Shown one piece after another: positions 11,128 through 21,384 of a DNA stretch of 64,000 nucleotides (the first letter of the stretch is position 1; each line of letters starts with the position of its first letter). The DNA is from Trichaptum fuscoviolaceum (taxonomy: Eukaryota; Basidiomycota; Agaricomycetes; Hymenochaetales; Trichaptaceae). A program made the position numbers and the translations under genes. The notes under the pieces are model-generated. The model saw only the letters and a list, made by a program, of their open reading frames with translations. It searched no databases and had not been told where the DNA came from. The stretch covers positions 2,535,317-2,599,316 of the forward strand of contig CAJSYZ010000012.1 of assembly GCA_910574455.1 (NCBI GenBank), read 5' to 3'.

Positions 11128-12199
11128 TTACTGCGCCGCCCACGTTAAAGCTGATTTCCGACTTCGCAGCGCAGGTAGTTGAGGTCCGCAGTTGTCTCTC
11201 CTTCTGTGCCGCTTGATCTCATCCTCTCGTTTGAACGTCATCGGGCAGTATGGGCAGCGCCAGCGGGGTGGATCAACAAAGTGCTGAGTGTAGATGTGAC
11301 GCACGAGCACATTAAACTCGACTCTCTTGATCTTAGTAAGATCAACGTTCTCCTTATTCGCGTCATCCTTGCTTCTGGTCTTGCATGTCTTCCCTTTGAC
11401 GAGTCGGAAAGGACAGAAGTTAAGGTTGAACCACAGCTCGCCCCGAGCAGCATGTGTTTGGAGATGATCCGTAATCTCTTTCACACTGTAGGGAAGCTTG
11501 AAGCTGCATGCATGTAGGACGATCTGACCGTCGTGTAGGTCGGCCATGATTACATCACATGGAATACTCTTCACTCCGTAATAGTTGCGACTGGTTGGCA
11601 TCTCCGTTAGCTGAAGGTTTTGGGGATTGTGTGAGTGAGCGGGAGTGTGTGATCGGTCTGGAGCAGCATAAAGCGGTACAATATCCTGCGGTGAGCTGGG
11701 AATATTGAGGTTGAATCTAAACCCGGATGGGTCTGGAAGAGGCAGACCAGGGAATGTTGCGCATTGTTGTACGAAGCTCTCTTGAACTTCAAAATCGAAG
11801 ACGCCACGATCATCAGAGAGAGGCGGAGTAGTGGTGGATGATACCATCTGGCCAATGGATCCAGCATCCGACGAAGGTGTAAAAGGGGTAGCATTCTTTC
11901 CAAATGAATCGGTGTCGTCCGCCTGTGGGCTGAATGAGGCAATACTAACTAGTCAATTCTCAAAGTGTGGTATAACATGGTCGATGAGCTCACCTGGGGA
12001 AGCCCATGGAGGTGGCATCACTCTTGAACAGATCCTTTCCATTGCTTTCACAACCCCTTGTCCTTCGTTCGTTTACCAATCCCATGTTAACGTCGCTCCA
12101 TGGCCCGGAGGCGACTGAATCGGAATCCAACTTAGACAAGCTTGATGGTTGACCAGCAAGAAGCCGGGGACTGTGGGTTGACGAGTGTCTTATTAGCAT
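11128..12199 (-). CDS. C2H2-like zinc-finger protein, two exons, minus strand
   Basis: Model on the minus strand: exon 1 12199-11994, intron 11993-11945 (GTGAGCTCATCG to GTTAG), exon 2 11944-11128, about 340 residues with a phase-2 junction. The intron is homologous to those of the 6768 and 60746 genes. The body has HACSFKLPYS, then DHLQTHAARGELWFNLNFCPF, VLVRHIYTQHF, and a finger RCPYCPMTFKREDEIKRHRR. It lacks the long acidic stretch and the 8-residue repeats of its relatives. The ancestral start region (RSIEYASFLVSS at about 12230-12200) lies in another frame and its ATG position reads CTG. The gene therefore either starts at the internal ATG at 12199 or is an early pseudogene. Confidence 0.6.
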
Positions 12200-13459
12200 C
12201 CAATGTTGAGGATACTAGGAAGGATGCATACTCAATACTTCGGGAATGGTGCCGCTTGTTTGACCTCAGAAGATGATCTGAGTTGTGATTAAAGCACATT
12301 ATTTGTGATGCTAGAGAGTTGTAGGGGGTTAGTCGAAGAGGGAGGTAGCTCAAAGTCAGTGAGTTGTATTAGAAGGAACCTGTGCGTGTATATGAACCGC
12401 GCAAACAACAAACAACAATGCGCACGGTGAAAAAGAATAGAGGTGGAATTATCATAAACAAACGAATAATGGAGCTTGCCGAGCGCGGTTTTCATCATGT
12501 GTAGAAGACAGCCCTGAGTGGTGGCCACTGGGTCCCTATTGCAATGCTGTCACGCACAAACGAGAAAAGAGTGGAAAAGACAATAGACTTCAGAACCCCT
12601 CACGCTGACGGCTATTTTGCAGCGCCTGGCTTGTGGCTATTGAAAATCTAATGTATGTCCTCTTTTGGCGTATAAAGGAGAGCAAGCTGGAGATGGTTGC
12701 CGCTTGCTGGCTTAACGTGGTACTGAAATACAAAGCAAGCTACCCAAGGTCAGCTCGCCGTCGCTTGTGAATCGAAATCTTCAGTTTAGTATTCAATTCC
12801 TGCTCGCTTTGACTTGAGGAGTCACCGCCTTTCGAACTCTTGACTTCTTCCCCTCTGCGCATTCCCACCATCTTTGCCTCAGTAGAAATGACTTGCGCTC
12901 ATTCAGTAAATCGCCATAGTCTCCGCTCAAGCAACCCCCATTGCCTTTCACGTAAAGTATGAACTTCTTACGACTTAACTTTCAAGTTTTAGATTCTTTA
13001 ATTTTGCTCTGAACTCGACTCAGAGGCACTCATCGTGTTGGTACAAATGCCCTTTCATGAACGCAACTCCACTTCTGCCTAACTCCCATTTCATCCTTCT
13101 CGCAGTACCCAATACGCAGTAATGTGGCTTTCACATACCTTTCGGATTTTTGGGAGGGTAAAAGAGGAGGAAAGGCATTAATATCGTGCAGGAAAAAGAC
13201 AATGAGTGAGTCTTCTTCCTGTTTACTGGTCTACATCGAGGATGAGCATATTTATTTCGTCTCTTTACGCAAGTCAGAGCTTTTACTTCCTTGTTTCATC
13301 AGCCAACTGACGACCTTTGGAGCGCGTCTATGGCAAGCCGTTGCATCTGGGTTCTCTTCCTGTCATGGGTCTTTGAGTATTCCTGACCATTTCTTAGTCC
13401 TTTTTGTGGTCTACCCAACGTTTACTCTGTGAAAGACGACGTCGAACAAGGAGGCGGAG
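12200..13459. other. Non-genic stretch with a third copy of the repeat-family flank
   Basis: 12860-12950 matches the flank sequences at 3345-3420 and 58070-58150. The remainder holds only short frames that I cannot support. The degenerate 5' end of the minus-strand zinc-finger gene occupies 12200-12290. Confidence 0.4.
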
Positions 13460-13462
13460 TCC

Positions 13463-13930
13463 TCATGGTCGATCTTGCGAGCTGGGGGGACGAGGACGCA
13501 GATTGCCCACGGTTTGATCACACGTCGGGATGCGATGGTTCTGGAGGACGCGGCCACGCTTGTCGATGTGTGAGATGGTAAGGCTGCAGAGCGTGTTTAG
13601 CGGGAGCAACATCAGCACAACGGCCGTACGAAGGAGAACAAGTAGGACGCGAGCGCGAGACTGAGTATGTTTAGCTGGCCTGCTAGTTGCTGTGCGCTCC
13701 ACCGTCACCCACAGAGACCCTTGTCTACACGCGCACCTATTCCAGCATCGCCTCGCAGTGACGAGTTCGAGCCTCTTCGCTGCAGAGACCCGGAACCCAG
13801 AGTAGCGTGATGATGAGCGGCAGGACCATCTCCAGGACGAGAGTTATGATCGGAACGTCCCGTCTGCAAGATCTCAGATATCAAGAAACCAATAATCGAA
13901 GCGATGCCGCTGTCGCTGGCTTACATCCCG
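13463..13930 (-). pseudogene. Membrane-protein-like gene fragment
   Basis: The minus strand reads a basic then hydrophobic run (SRARVLLVLLRTAVVLMLLP) at about 13655-13595. The adjacent DNA at 13760-13900 (cctcttcgctgcagagaccc, then cgtctgcaagatctcagata) is clearly related to 15795-15915. This suggests a duplicated and decayed gene. No family is recognised. Confidence 0.3.
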
Positions 13931-14872
13931 AGTGCCGCCTCTTGAGCACGCATAGGAAAAGGGCAATGTCACCGTCTGGACCCGAGGACCCTTACACTGG
14001 CACTTGTGTTGTGCTAAAGAAGATATTCGCGCGTAAAGCCTCAGGACATTCTCAACGAGGGTCTATAACACTTGACGCCATGCACTGGCAAGTCATCCGC
14101 CCTTTGACACAGAGTCCTGTCGTGTACCCAGAACATGCGTTGAAGTGTCTGGTTGTCAATGGGCTATGTCGTAGCATCGGCTCATCGGCTCATCGGCTCA
14201 TCCGCGATGGTAGGAAGCTGCTGAGGCTAGCCTGAGCGGAGGGAGTGTCCAGTGAGTGATACGTCGTCAGTCTTGTTGTGTCATTGATCTGGACGTTTCT
14301 CTTTCAACAGCCTATCGACCGCGCTATGTATTTGCGCCGAAGCCGAAGACTGGGAAAGCCTCGGAGCGCAGAAAACTTCATATCTGCGGTGTCTGGCCTC
14401 CGGTTTGCTGTGCACTGTGCAGCTTGCTCTGCCGACCTCAGGGCTCAGGCAACCTATCGCGGATGATCGGGCCTTCTTCAGATCGGGTCAGATGAAGCAC
14501 AGGTCAGCTCTGTGATCCGAACAGCAGGGATGTCATGCATAGACGTCTGAAGGATGAGGACGAATGCTGTCGCTGTCAGAGCCCTGCAGTCTCGCATCAG
14601 TTGTTTCAGCTTTCTGTTCAGTACATGTATATCATATCATGATCTCATGACGTGCTTAGTGTCTGCCAGTTCTGTCTATCTATTGACGGCCGCTTTGGGA
14701 TTTGCTCCAACGCATGAAGCGACCGTTTCATTTTAAGGTGAGGGGTGGTTTGGAGAGGTTTGGAGGACTGAGGGACCGGACGGGAGGTGTCTTTCGCTAG
14801 CCGGAGAGTGAAAGTACTTCTATCGACCGAGGTTCGTTTATAAGCACAGTAAGAAAGTAAGTACATATGAAC
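13931..14872. other. Non-genic stretch, nothing recognised
   Basis: No coding frame that I can support. A short ATCGGCTC(A) triplication lies near 14177-14203. Confidence 0.4.
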
Positions 14873-15735
14873 CTACAGTTTGTCTACGCGCATCGTGACG
14901 ACGCCTTCCCTGCCTGACCAGCGTGCACCGTCAACATCCTCGTAGACCCGTCGGGAAGACTTTTCCTCCTCCTGGGGAAGCAACCCCGCAAGGTGTCGCA
15001 CAACGTGTTTGACGAGATCGCGCCTCCGATTTCCGTTATGAGCAGCAACAGCGCTGTGATCATCCCATCGCGACGTCAACGTCGACGTGCCCTGCAGGAT
15101 CAGGACCGGCGCCCACACTCGCCCGCGCCGCGCGAGTGCATCATTCGCCCACTCATCGCCAACGCTAAGTAAGTAGATTGAACAGGCTGCTGAGGATCCG
15201 TTCGTTTTATAGCTTGTAGAGCCTGGCGCCAGAAGGCCAGAAGTAGCGCATGCCAACACCGGCGCCACTGCCGAGCACGGTGAGCGCGACGGCCTGCGTT
15301 TGCATGAAGTACGTGGTGTGTGGGTGTTGAGGAGACGATGAGCCACGAGCATGAAGGAGTGGAGGTATGTTGATGAGGCCTGGAGGGACGTTCGCATGAT
15401 GTGATTATGCCTGAATGAGATACGACGCGCGAAATCAAAGAAAGCAATGAGGCTGGCGAAGATCACGGAGCGATAGCGGGTGTGGGTGCGCACAAATCGC
15501 GGCTCGAGGCGCGACGCATAGCGGAGGTCCCTCATGCCGAACACGAGCACCGCCGAGCCAACCACAAGCATCGCAATCATAGACGCAATCAGTTTCTGCT
15601 CAGCAGAATCGTGAAGCAGGTTATGAATCTTCCAATAATCCTTCGCCGTCTTAGCGGGAGCGGAGCAAGGATCAGCGCCTCCACCACCACCGCCTTCCCA
15701 CGACGAGCAGCACGTGAGCCCGTCTAGATCTTGTT
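14873..15735 (-). pseudogene. Possible multi-pass membrane protein, frame broken
   Basis: The minus strand is open from about 15735 to 14873. The front looks coding: a Gly run, AKTAKDYWKIHNLLHDSAEQK, and a hydrophobic segment LIASMIAMLVVGSAVLVFGM. After it comes MRDLRYASRLEPRFVRTHTR and a second hydrophobic segment SVIFASLIAFF. After about residue 120 coding character moves to another frame (QTQAVALTVLGSGAGVG, then RYFWPSG), which ends at a stop. This implies a frameshift or an unresolved intron. Related DNA lies at 13760-13900. The family is not recognised, and a real gene with introns remains possible. Confidence 0.35.
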
Positions 15736-16439
15736 GGTCTACTGCAGCCTTTACTTACAGCGCGGCGCTCGTGTCGCGTCGACGAGCCGAGTCCGAGCCC
15801 CTTCGCTGCAGAGACTTAGAACCCAGGATAGCGGGATGATAACGCGGCGGCACCGTGAGGACCGCGAATAGGGCAGCCCGTCTGCGAAAGCGTTACATAT
15901 CAAGAACTCATAGAACAAAGGGATGGATCGGACTCTAACTCCGTATGCGGTGCGCTCGCGGACAGTCGATATGTTCGGCCCAGCCCAATGAAGCCGCTGA
16001 AGTCGTTCACGGGTCTCGAGTCATGACTAACGGCATCGGCACGAGGGCCGAGGGTGCGCACGAACTTGTGTCGAAACCGCGCCGGCGCCGCATCAGGGAA
16101 ACTTCTTTCTGCTTATGGGAACTGACGCGTCCTGACGCTGCCTGATTTGGCTGGCACCTCTCTGAAGGGTCGCGACTTCGTCTGAAAATACACTGATTGC
16201 CTTAACTCACTGAAATAAGGAGTGTTTCAGCATGTAAGCCGTCTGTCCGTACATCAGAAAGCAAGTCAGAATTTCAGCGCTCAAGTGTATGAGGACTTAG
16301 AATTTTTCACAAGATTTTGTAGCTTCCCAAAACAGGAAATCAATGTTGAACTTGAAGTGTTGCAGGCTCGTCCATGCCTTTTCCTCCTCACCATCATTGC
16401 TGACTTACCACATTCATTACACTCCTATCAACGCCCGCC
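15736..16439. other. Non-genic stretch upstream of the CLF1 pseudogene
   Basis: 15795-15915 is the paralogous copy of 13760-13900. I see no TATA box or start codon that can be tied to the CLF1 remnant. Confidence 0.4.
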
Positions 16440-18179
16440 AATGCCGGTCCTTACAGTTCTGATCTCGTGAACTCGATACAAGTATGTACTCATTCACTCT
16501 TATTCAAGAAATATGCTTAAGCTCAAGTAGATTACAGCAGAACAACTCGCCAGGAAACAGCTTTTTGCGCGCCAAACAACGCATTGAAGACTTTGAGGAG
16601 CTCCATGAATACCGAGGCCGAAAGCGTATGGAGTTCGAGGAGAGGATTCGGCGGACGAGGGGAAACTTGTATGTTTTCATGGCTGGGTTCATCTTTAAGG
16701 TGCTGACTTGAAACGGGAAAGAAATGGAAAGCCTATGCTAGTCAGGAGGTACGTACGCTATCAAAGTGACTGGAGTTGTGACTGAAACTCAACGTAGGCG
16801 AGCCAAAGCGAATACGAACGTTTGCGGTTGGTATGAGCGCTCTCTCGATGTAGACCCACGAAGTGTCCAACTCTAGCTCTCCTACACGGAGATGGAACTG
16901 AAGGGGCGAAACGTCCAGCATTCACACAATCTGTTTACCGAGTAGTGACTTTGTTACCGCGCATCGACTAACTGTGGTACAAATACGTGTATTTGGAGGA
17001 ACTGCTCGGATACGTCGCTGGCGCGCGTCAATAGTTCTGAGCGATGGATGCAGTGGGAGCCAGAGGGCAAGGCATGGTAGGCGTGCATCAAGCTCGAAGA
17101 GTGGTACCAAGAACTTGATCGCGCGAGTGCGATCTACGAGCGGTGGGTTGCTGTTCGATCTGAACCCCGCGTCTGGGTCAAGTAGGCGAAGTTTGAGGAG
17201 GAGCGAATCAGGCTTGAAAAGGCTCGTGAGGTGTTCCAGATAGCACTAGAGTTCTTTGGTGATGATGCGGAACAAATCGAGAAGGCACAGGCGGTGTTTA
17301 GTGCTTTCGCGAAGATGGAAACACGATTGAAGGAGTACGACCGAGCTAGGGTAATCTACAAGGTACGTACTCCCCCAAGTTTATGTGCTTCTGAGTTTTA
17401 AACCGCTCTAGTTCGCGCTGGACAGACTACCTCGCTCCAAGTCCCAGGCCCTCTATGCTGCCTACACCAAGTTTGAAAAGCAGCATGGAACTCGGAACAC
17501 CCTCGAAACCACTGTTCTGGGGAAGAGGAGGATCCAGTTTGAGGAAGAACTTGCGCACGACGGTCGAAATTACGACGTATGGTTTGACGATGCTCGCTTG
17601 GAAGGAGACTCGTTGAGATCACTTTGGCAGGAAGTGCGTCGGAGGACGAGATAGAAAGCGCGATAAACCGGGTTCGTGAAGTCTACGAGCGAGCTGTTGC
17701 GCAAATACCCTCCGGTGACTGGAAGCGTCACTGGAGACGATACATCTTTCTGTGGCTGGACTACGCATTGTTTGAAGAAGTGGATACCAAAGTCTGGTGT
17801 TTCTTTCATGTCTCTTTTCTCAAGTGCTTACAACCGCCCACGCAGAATTATGATCGGACACGGCAAGTATACCGACCAGCGTTACATGTGGTCCCCCACA
17901 AGCAATTCACGTTTGCGAAGCTGTGGCTCATGTTTGCGAACTTCGAGGTTCGGCAACTTGATCTACCCGCAGCACGCAAATTGCTGGGTGCTGCAATCGG
18001 CATGTGTCCTAAGGAAAAGCTCTTCCAAGGCTATATCCAACTTGAGCTCAACGTAACTACAATTGCTCTTATCATTTGCATGGTTTACTGACATAGTCTT
18101 TCAGCTTCGAGAATTTGACCGCGTGCGGACGCTCTACGAAAAGTACATCGAATATGATCCAACGAACTCCTCGGCCTGG
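16440..18179 (+). pseudogene. CLF1: Pre-mRNA splicing factor CLF1 (Crooked-neck), 5' part
   Basis: CLF1 is a HAT-repeat scaffold of the Prp19-associated spliceosome. Recognisable order: ITAEQLARK (16531), EDFEELHEYRGRKR, EFEERIRRTRGN, a DVDPRSVQL segment, [130 protein letters not shown]. Introns of about 50 bp are placed as expected. In-frame stops occur where the family has Gln or Trp (near 16876, 16970, 17082, 17184). A frameshift lies near 17028, and no credible start remains. The reading stops at TNSSAW where retrotransposon C is inserted. Its continuation is at 48446. Confidence 0.88.
18175..18179. other. Target-site duplication of element C, left
   Basis: CCTGG here and again at 48446-48450 flanks element C. 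Removing one copy and the element joins the Trp codon to the next CLF1 residues in frame. Confidence 0.92.
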
Positions 18180-18306
18180 TGTTACGACCGTCGGGAATTG
18201 TAGCAGGAAACAGTTTCGGGAAACTGGAATTCGCGACAAGAACCCGCGTTCGGGAATCTGGATTCGCGACTGGGAACGAGCGTGGGAATTCAGGCGGGAA
18301 ACGCGC
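18180..18306 (-). repeat. Element C 3' LTR, segment 1
   Basis: Matches 47651-47776 almost exactly and is interrupted at 18306 by element A. It is rich in CGGGAATC and GGGATTC words. Confidence 0.92.
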
Positions 18307-18481
18307 TGTTATGCATCAAGCATACGGACCATGTTTACCTTTGTTTACCTCACGTAACCCGATTAGGCTACGCTTACCTTTGTCTCTCGGACTTTACCAT
18401 TTAACCTTTTTACCTTTAACCTTCGGTGCCCCAGGTAGCCCCCTTTTACTGCCTCTTTGTTTACATTACCCTTTCGCTTTA

Positions 18482-18600
18482 CCATAGCCCCAGTTAGCCC
18501 TACGTAGCCCCAGTTAGCCCCATTTCCCCTGTTTCACAGTTAGCCCTAGTTAGCCCCAGTTAGCCCCAGTTAGCCCCAGTTAGCCCCAGCTAGCCCCAGA
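18482..18600 (+). repeat. 10-bp tandem repeats in element A LTR
   Basis: Units of AGTTAGCCCC and close variants upstream of the TATA box. The 3' LTR has one more unit (28973-29090). The position suggests a promoter element, which is inference. Confidence 0.85.
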
Positions 18601-18633
18601 AGCGCGTTCTATTTATGTTTCTCTCCTCTGTAG

Positions 18634-18682
18634 TATATAAACCCCTGTACATAGGCCTTCGGATGACACTTAAGTCAATCCT
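18634..18682 (+). promoter_or_regulatory. Element A LTR TATA box and self-primer donor
   Basis: TATATAA at 18634-18640 is followed by AAGTCAATCCT at 18672-18682, 38 nt from the TATA start. The 11-mer should lie at the 5' end of the transcript and is the exact reverse complement of the primer-binding site at 18855-18865. This matches Tf1-type self-priming. Confidence 0.8.
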
Positions 18683-18854
18683 CCTATAGTCTTTCACACC
18701 ATCGTGCCAAAGACTCTGTACACCCACGACTTCCGAGCTTAAGAGAGCCTCGTTAAAGCGCCCACTCTTATCTCACCACTTGTTTGTTCAAAACAACGCT
18801 TTTGTCACTTATCATTTCCGTGATAAGTCTTCCGAAGCCGTGAACGTAACAATT

Positions 18855-18865
18855 AGGATTGACTT
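18855..18865 (+). other. Element A primer-binding site (self-priming)
   Basis: AGGATTGACTT, three bases (ATT) after the LTR. It pairs over 11 nt with 18672-18682. No TGG start, so tRNA priming is not suggested. Confidence 0.8.
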
Positions 18866-19451
18866 CTTTCCATAACCTGGAAAGCAGCCAAGACTATTGC
18901 ACTTGACTCCACTTTCCACCATCGGAATTAAACAATCCACCCTACAAGAACTAATCCGGAATACTTTCAAAGTAAGTGAACAACTGGCCATTGATTGCTA
19001 ACCTTTCAAAGTAGGAAAGAAAGAACTTGAACAACATACGATTGACACATAACTTGTGTTGTGTATTCAACTACACAGACGCTCGAAACAGACCCAAAGC
19101 ATTAAGCAGGTTCACGCCCAGAATTCAGGTCCTTGTTACATTAAGGTTGGTGTAAGCGGGATTTGAGGTTCGCGACCCGATCAGAAAGCAGAGCCAGCCC
19201 AGGTAACTTGAAGAGAAGAAAGCAAGCAGAGGAACGGTCCGATCCACCTAGTGAAACTGCTAGACGCATATAGCGAAGATCCAAAGAGACATAGCTTCAC
19301 TCGTTGACGACAGAAATACCGGTGAACACAACAGGAAGTTGTTATCCAGCGAACCGAAGTAACATACCGGACGAGCACTCGAGAAGAGAGTTAGGAGAAC
19401 CCACTCGTGTTGTAACAACAAGTAGCTCAAGGGAAGAGATCACCCAAGGAA

Positions 19452-20045
19452 GTGCCCAACCTGAAGGTCTTAATACGAGTTGCCAATCATACGGAAAGAT
19501 TGTTGGAAGACGTGCAGGAGATTTTTATCTTTGACCCCATCCGCATCACAGACATCCCCACCAACTCTACCCCACCCCACACTCCATCCGAACTCGAACT
19601 ATCTGATACAGAGCAGACAACAAGAGCAGAACCCCCATCCGAAGCTCGAGAAAGCATAGTAACCAATCCATTTGTTACTTCGTACCCAGCCCCTCGACTC
19701 GGACAAGAATTCACAAGGGAAACCTATCTTAGCTCAGCATCATCTAACTTCGAAGATCCTCAACACTATTGGACAAGCGAAATAGGAACATATAACAGGC
19801 AATTACCACCTGTAACACCTGTTACTCAAAGGATCCAGGAACAGCATACACCCCCTCCCCCTCCGATCAAACAAGAGATCAAACGCGAAGGAACTCCCAT
19901 CCCCCTTCTAGGTTCACCTATCCAGCTTGACACACCTACCCCTGGACCATTCCAATCCCAGCTCAGACGGATCAGAAGAAGACTTAGCAGCTCTATTCAT
20001 AAATCAAATAGGCAACCTGGCAAATCTAATCATCCCCAGAACTAG
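19452..20045 (+). CDS. Element A accessory ORF 1 (proline-rich, unknown)
   Basis: A 197-residue frame starting at GTG, open upstream to a TAA near 19402, with no ATG at its start. It is rich in Pro, Ser, Thr and Glu and has no recognised domain. It is homologous in frame to the partial ORF at 1-582 of the left-edge element, which supports coding. It overlaps the next ORF, which lies in another frame, by about 120 nt. Candidate expression routes are non-AUG initiation, splicing from the leader, or frameshifting. Confidence 0.5.
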   Translation: MPNLKVLIRVANHTERLLEDVQEIFIFDPIRITDIPTNSTPPHTPSELELSDTEQTTRAEPPSEARESIVTNPFVTSYPAPRLGQEFTRETYLSSASSNFEDPQHYWTSEIGTYNRQLPPVTPVTQRIQEQHTPPPPPIKQEIKREGTPIPLLGSPIQLDTPTPGPFQSQLRRIRRRLSSSIHKSNRQPGKSNHPQN

Positions 20046-20562
20046 TCGACTTCACCCTATCCAACCCGGAATATCAGACGAGACAGAAATTGCAGAGAAC
20101 TTTAGACTTCTGAAACTCAACGGACTAGATCAACGAATCAAGAAAAGCTACGACGGAGATTCAGTAATCACATCATTGGCATTTCTTATCCGAAACCGAC
20201 GATTCCCCACCAATTGGAAACTAAGGGTAGACTTACTTTGGACAGAAGGACGAGCCTACGTTGGAAGCAACCAAGCCCTTCGGAACGATCTCATATACGC
20301 AGCTCACATCCATCCGGAAACCAACTATCATTACACAGTCCAAACCACCAGGGAACATCTAGATTACGTTTGCTATTGGCCTGACGTTGAAGAAGACGTT
20401 CAAACCTATATCAATCGCTGCGGTTGTCAACCTAGCCTATCCCCAAGTGACATTCCACTCATTTCACCCCCAAACCGTCCCATTCGACAAGCCACCCCTA
20501 TTCCCCCAGTACCCCCGATTCCGGCACAGTATCAAACCAACGGAATTCAAACTACTGATTGA
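19927..20562 (+). CDS. Element A accessory ORF 2 with integrase-like HHCC zinc domain
   Basis: A 211-residue frame. The C-terminal half reads AAHIHPETNYH, then TREHLDYVCYWPDVEEDVQ and INRCGCQ. This is the H-H-C-C pattern and YYWP-like core of the N-terminal zinc domain of retroviral-type integrases, but it stands alone without a DDE core. Element A also has a normal HHCC domain in pol (about 24730-24860), so this is an additional copy. Element B carries the same domain in the same place (33349-34098). The called start is not ATG and the true start is uncertain. The stop overlaps the next frame as TTGA, as at the gag/pol junction. A role in RNA or DNA binding is inference. Confidence 0.6.
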   Translation: MTHLPLDHSNPSSDGSEEDLAALFINQIGNLANLIIPRTSRLHPIQPGISDETEIAENFRLLKLNGLDQRIKKSYDGDSVITSLAFLIRNRRFPTNWKLRVDLLWTEGRAYVGSNQALRNDLIYAAHIHPETNYHYTVQTTREHLDYVCYWPDVEEDVQTYINRCGCQPSLSPSDIPLISPPNRPIRQATPIPPVPPIPAQYQTNGIQTTD

Positions 20563-20855
20563 ACATCCTGGCAACTCGACCACCACCACCGGACACCCCT
20601 CACATTGACACCTCATTTGTATCCTTACCTCCATCAGCCCCCACAAACGCCCATTTCGATTATCTCAAACGTTGCTGGTACCGACAGAAAGGTGTTGTTA
20701 AGCAATACATCTTCTACAGCAAACAAGCACAAGATTGGAAGTACATACCGGACAAAGACAGACGCAACCCCGGAGCATTCTATCGCAGACTTAATCTCAA
20801 TTGGGAAGCAGTAGAACCCAAAGACGCAGAAACAACGTTATCGCGAACTTACTAG
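20559..20855 (+). CDS. Element A accessory ORF 3 (aromatic-repeat region)
   Basis: A 98-residue frame beginning TTGAACATC, overlapping the previous stop by 3 nt in the -1 frame. It contains HFDYLKRCWYRQKGVVKQY and FYSKQAQDWKYIPDKDRR, then LNLNWEAVE. The last segments resemble a unit that occurs twice in the extended gag frame of element B (FFYYRIGNKTYRSWSYN and TPNWEDLA; TPNWKELR). Coding continues in the gag frame from about 20814, so A may have a frameshift relative to B here. Confidence 0.45.
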   Translation: MNILATRPPPPDTPHIDTSFVSLPPSAPTNAHFDYLKRCWYRQKGVVKQYIFYSKQAQDWKYIPDKDRRNPGAFYRRLNLNWEAVEPKDAETTLSRTY

Positions 20856-21384
20856 GAAAGGTACACCTCAAGCATCACCTTTAGTACTTGGAGACGCACT
20901 ACTAGTATCTGCTACCGCTTCACAAGCTGCAACTGAAGCCTCTGAGACCTCCTCAGTTGAACCGGTTGAACATCCATCAACACCTCCGAATACTACACAA
21001 CCCGACCTCACTACCCCGGTACCTTCCACTCATCGAACTAAGGAGGAAACCTCTCCTATCCACCCCCTTCTTGGGAGCCCCTCAAGAGTTAGACACAGCC
21101 GATCATTTGCTGGACCCTCTACTCAGCAAACATCGGAAGAACTATCAGTCCTCACAAATCTAGCGGACCAACTTGAAACTCTCAGACTTCGGACAGAATC
21201 AAAAGGCACTGACAAAGGGAAAGCACCAGAAAGACCTCCGAAGCAGGAAGAAGAACCTCCAAAGAAGGAAGAAGACAAATTAGACTACATCAATCCCTTC
21301 GACCCTGACCACCAACCCAAAAAGTCTAATTCTCCGACCCCTGAACCGCCACCTCCACCGCCACCTCCACCTCCATCGCCACCA

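Larger units (their letters stand above)
18307..18851 (+). repeat. 5' LTR of element A (545 bp)
   Basis: Begins TGTTATGCATCAAGC and ends GAACGTAACA. It contains a TATA box at 18634-18640 and a block of 10-bp repeats (AGTTAGCCCC). Confidence 0.95.

Noticed and set aside
16850..17200. C-to-T type stop codons in the CLF1 relic as a sign of repeat-induced point mutation
   Set aside because: Gln and Trp codons can only become stops through transitions that look like CpA to TpA, so the pattern is not informative without a count at all sites.
19410..19455. A conventional ATG start for accessory ORF 1 of element A
   Set aside because: The frame contains no ATG near the region conserved with the left-edge copy; both show GTG there.
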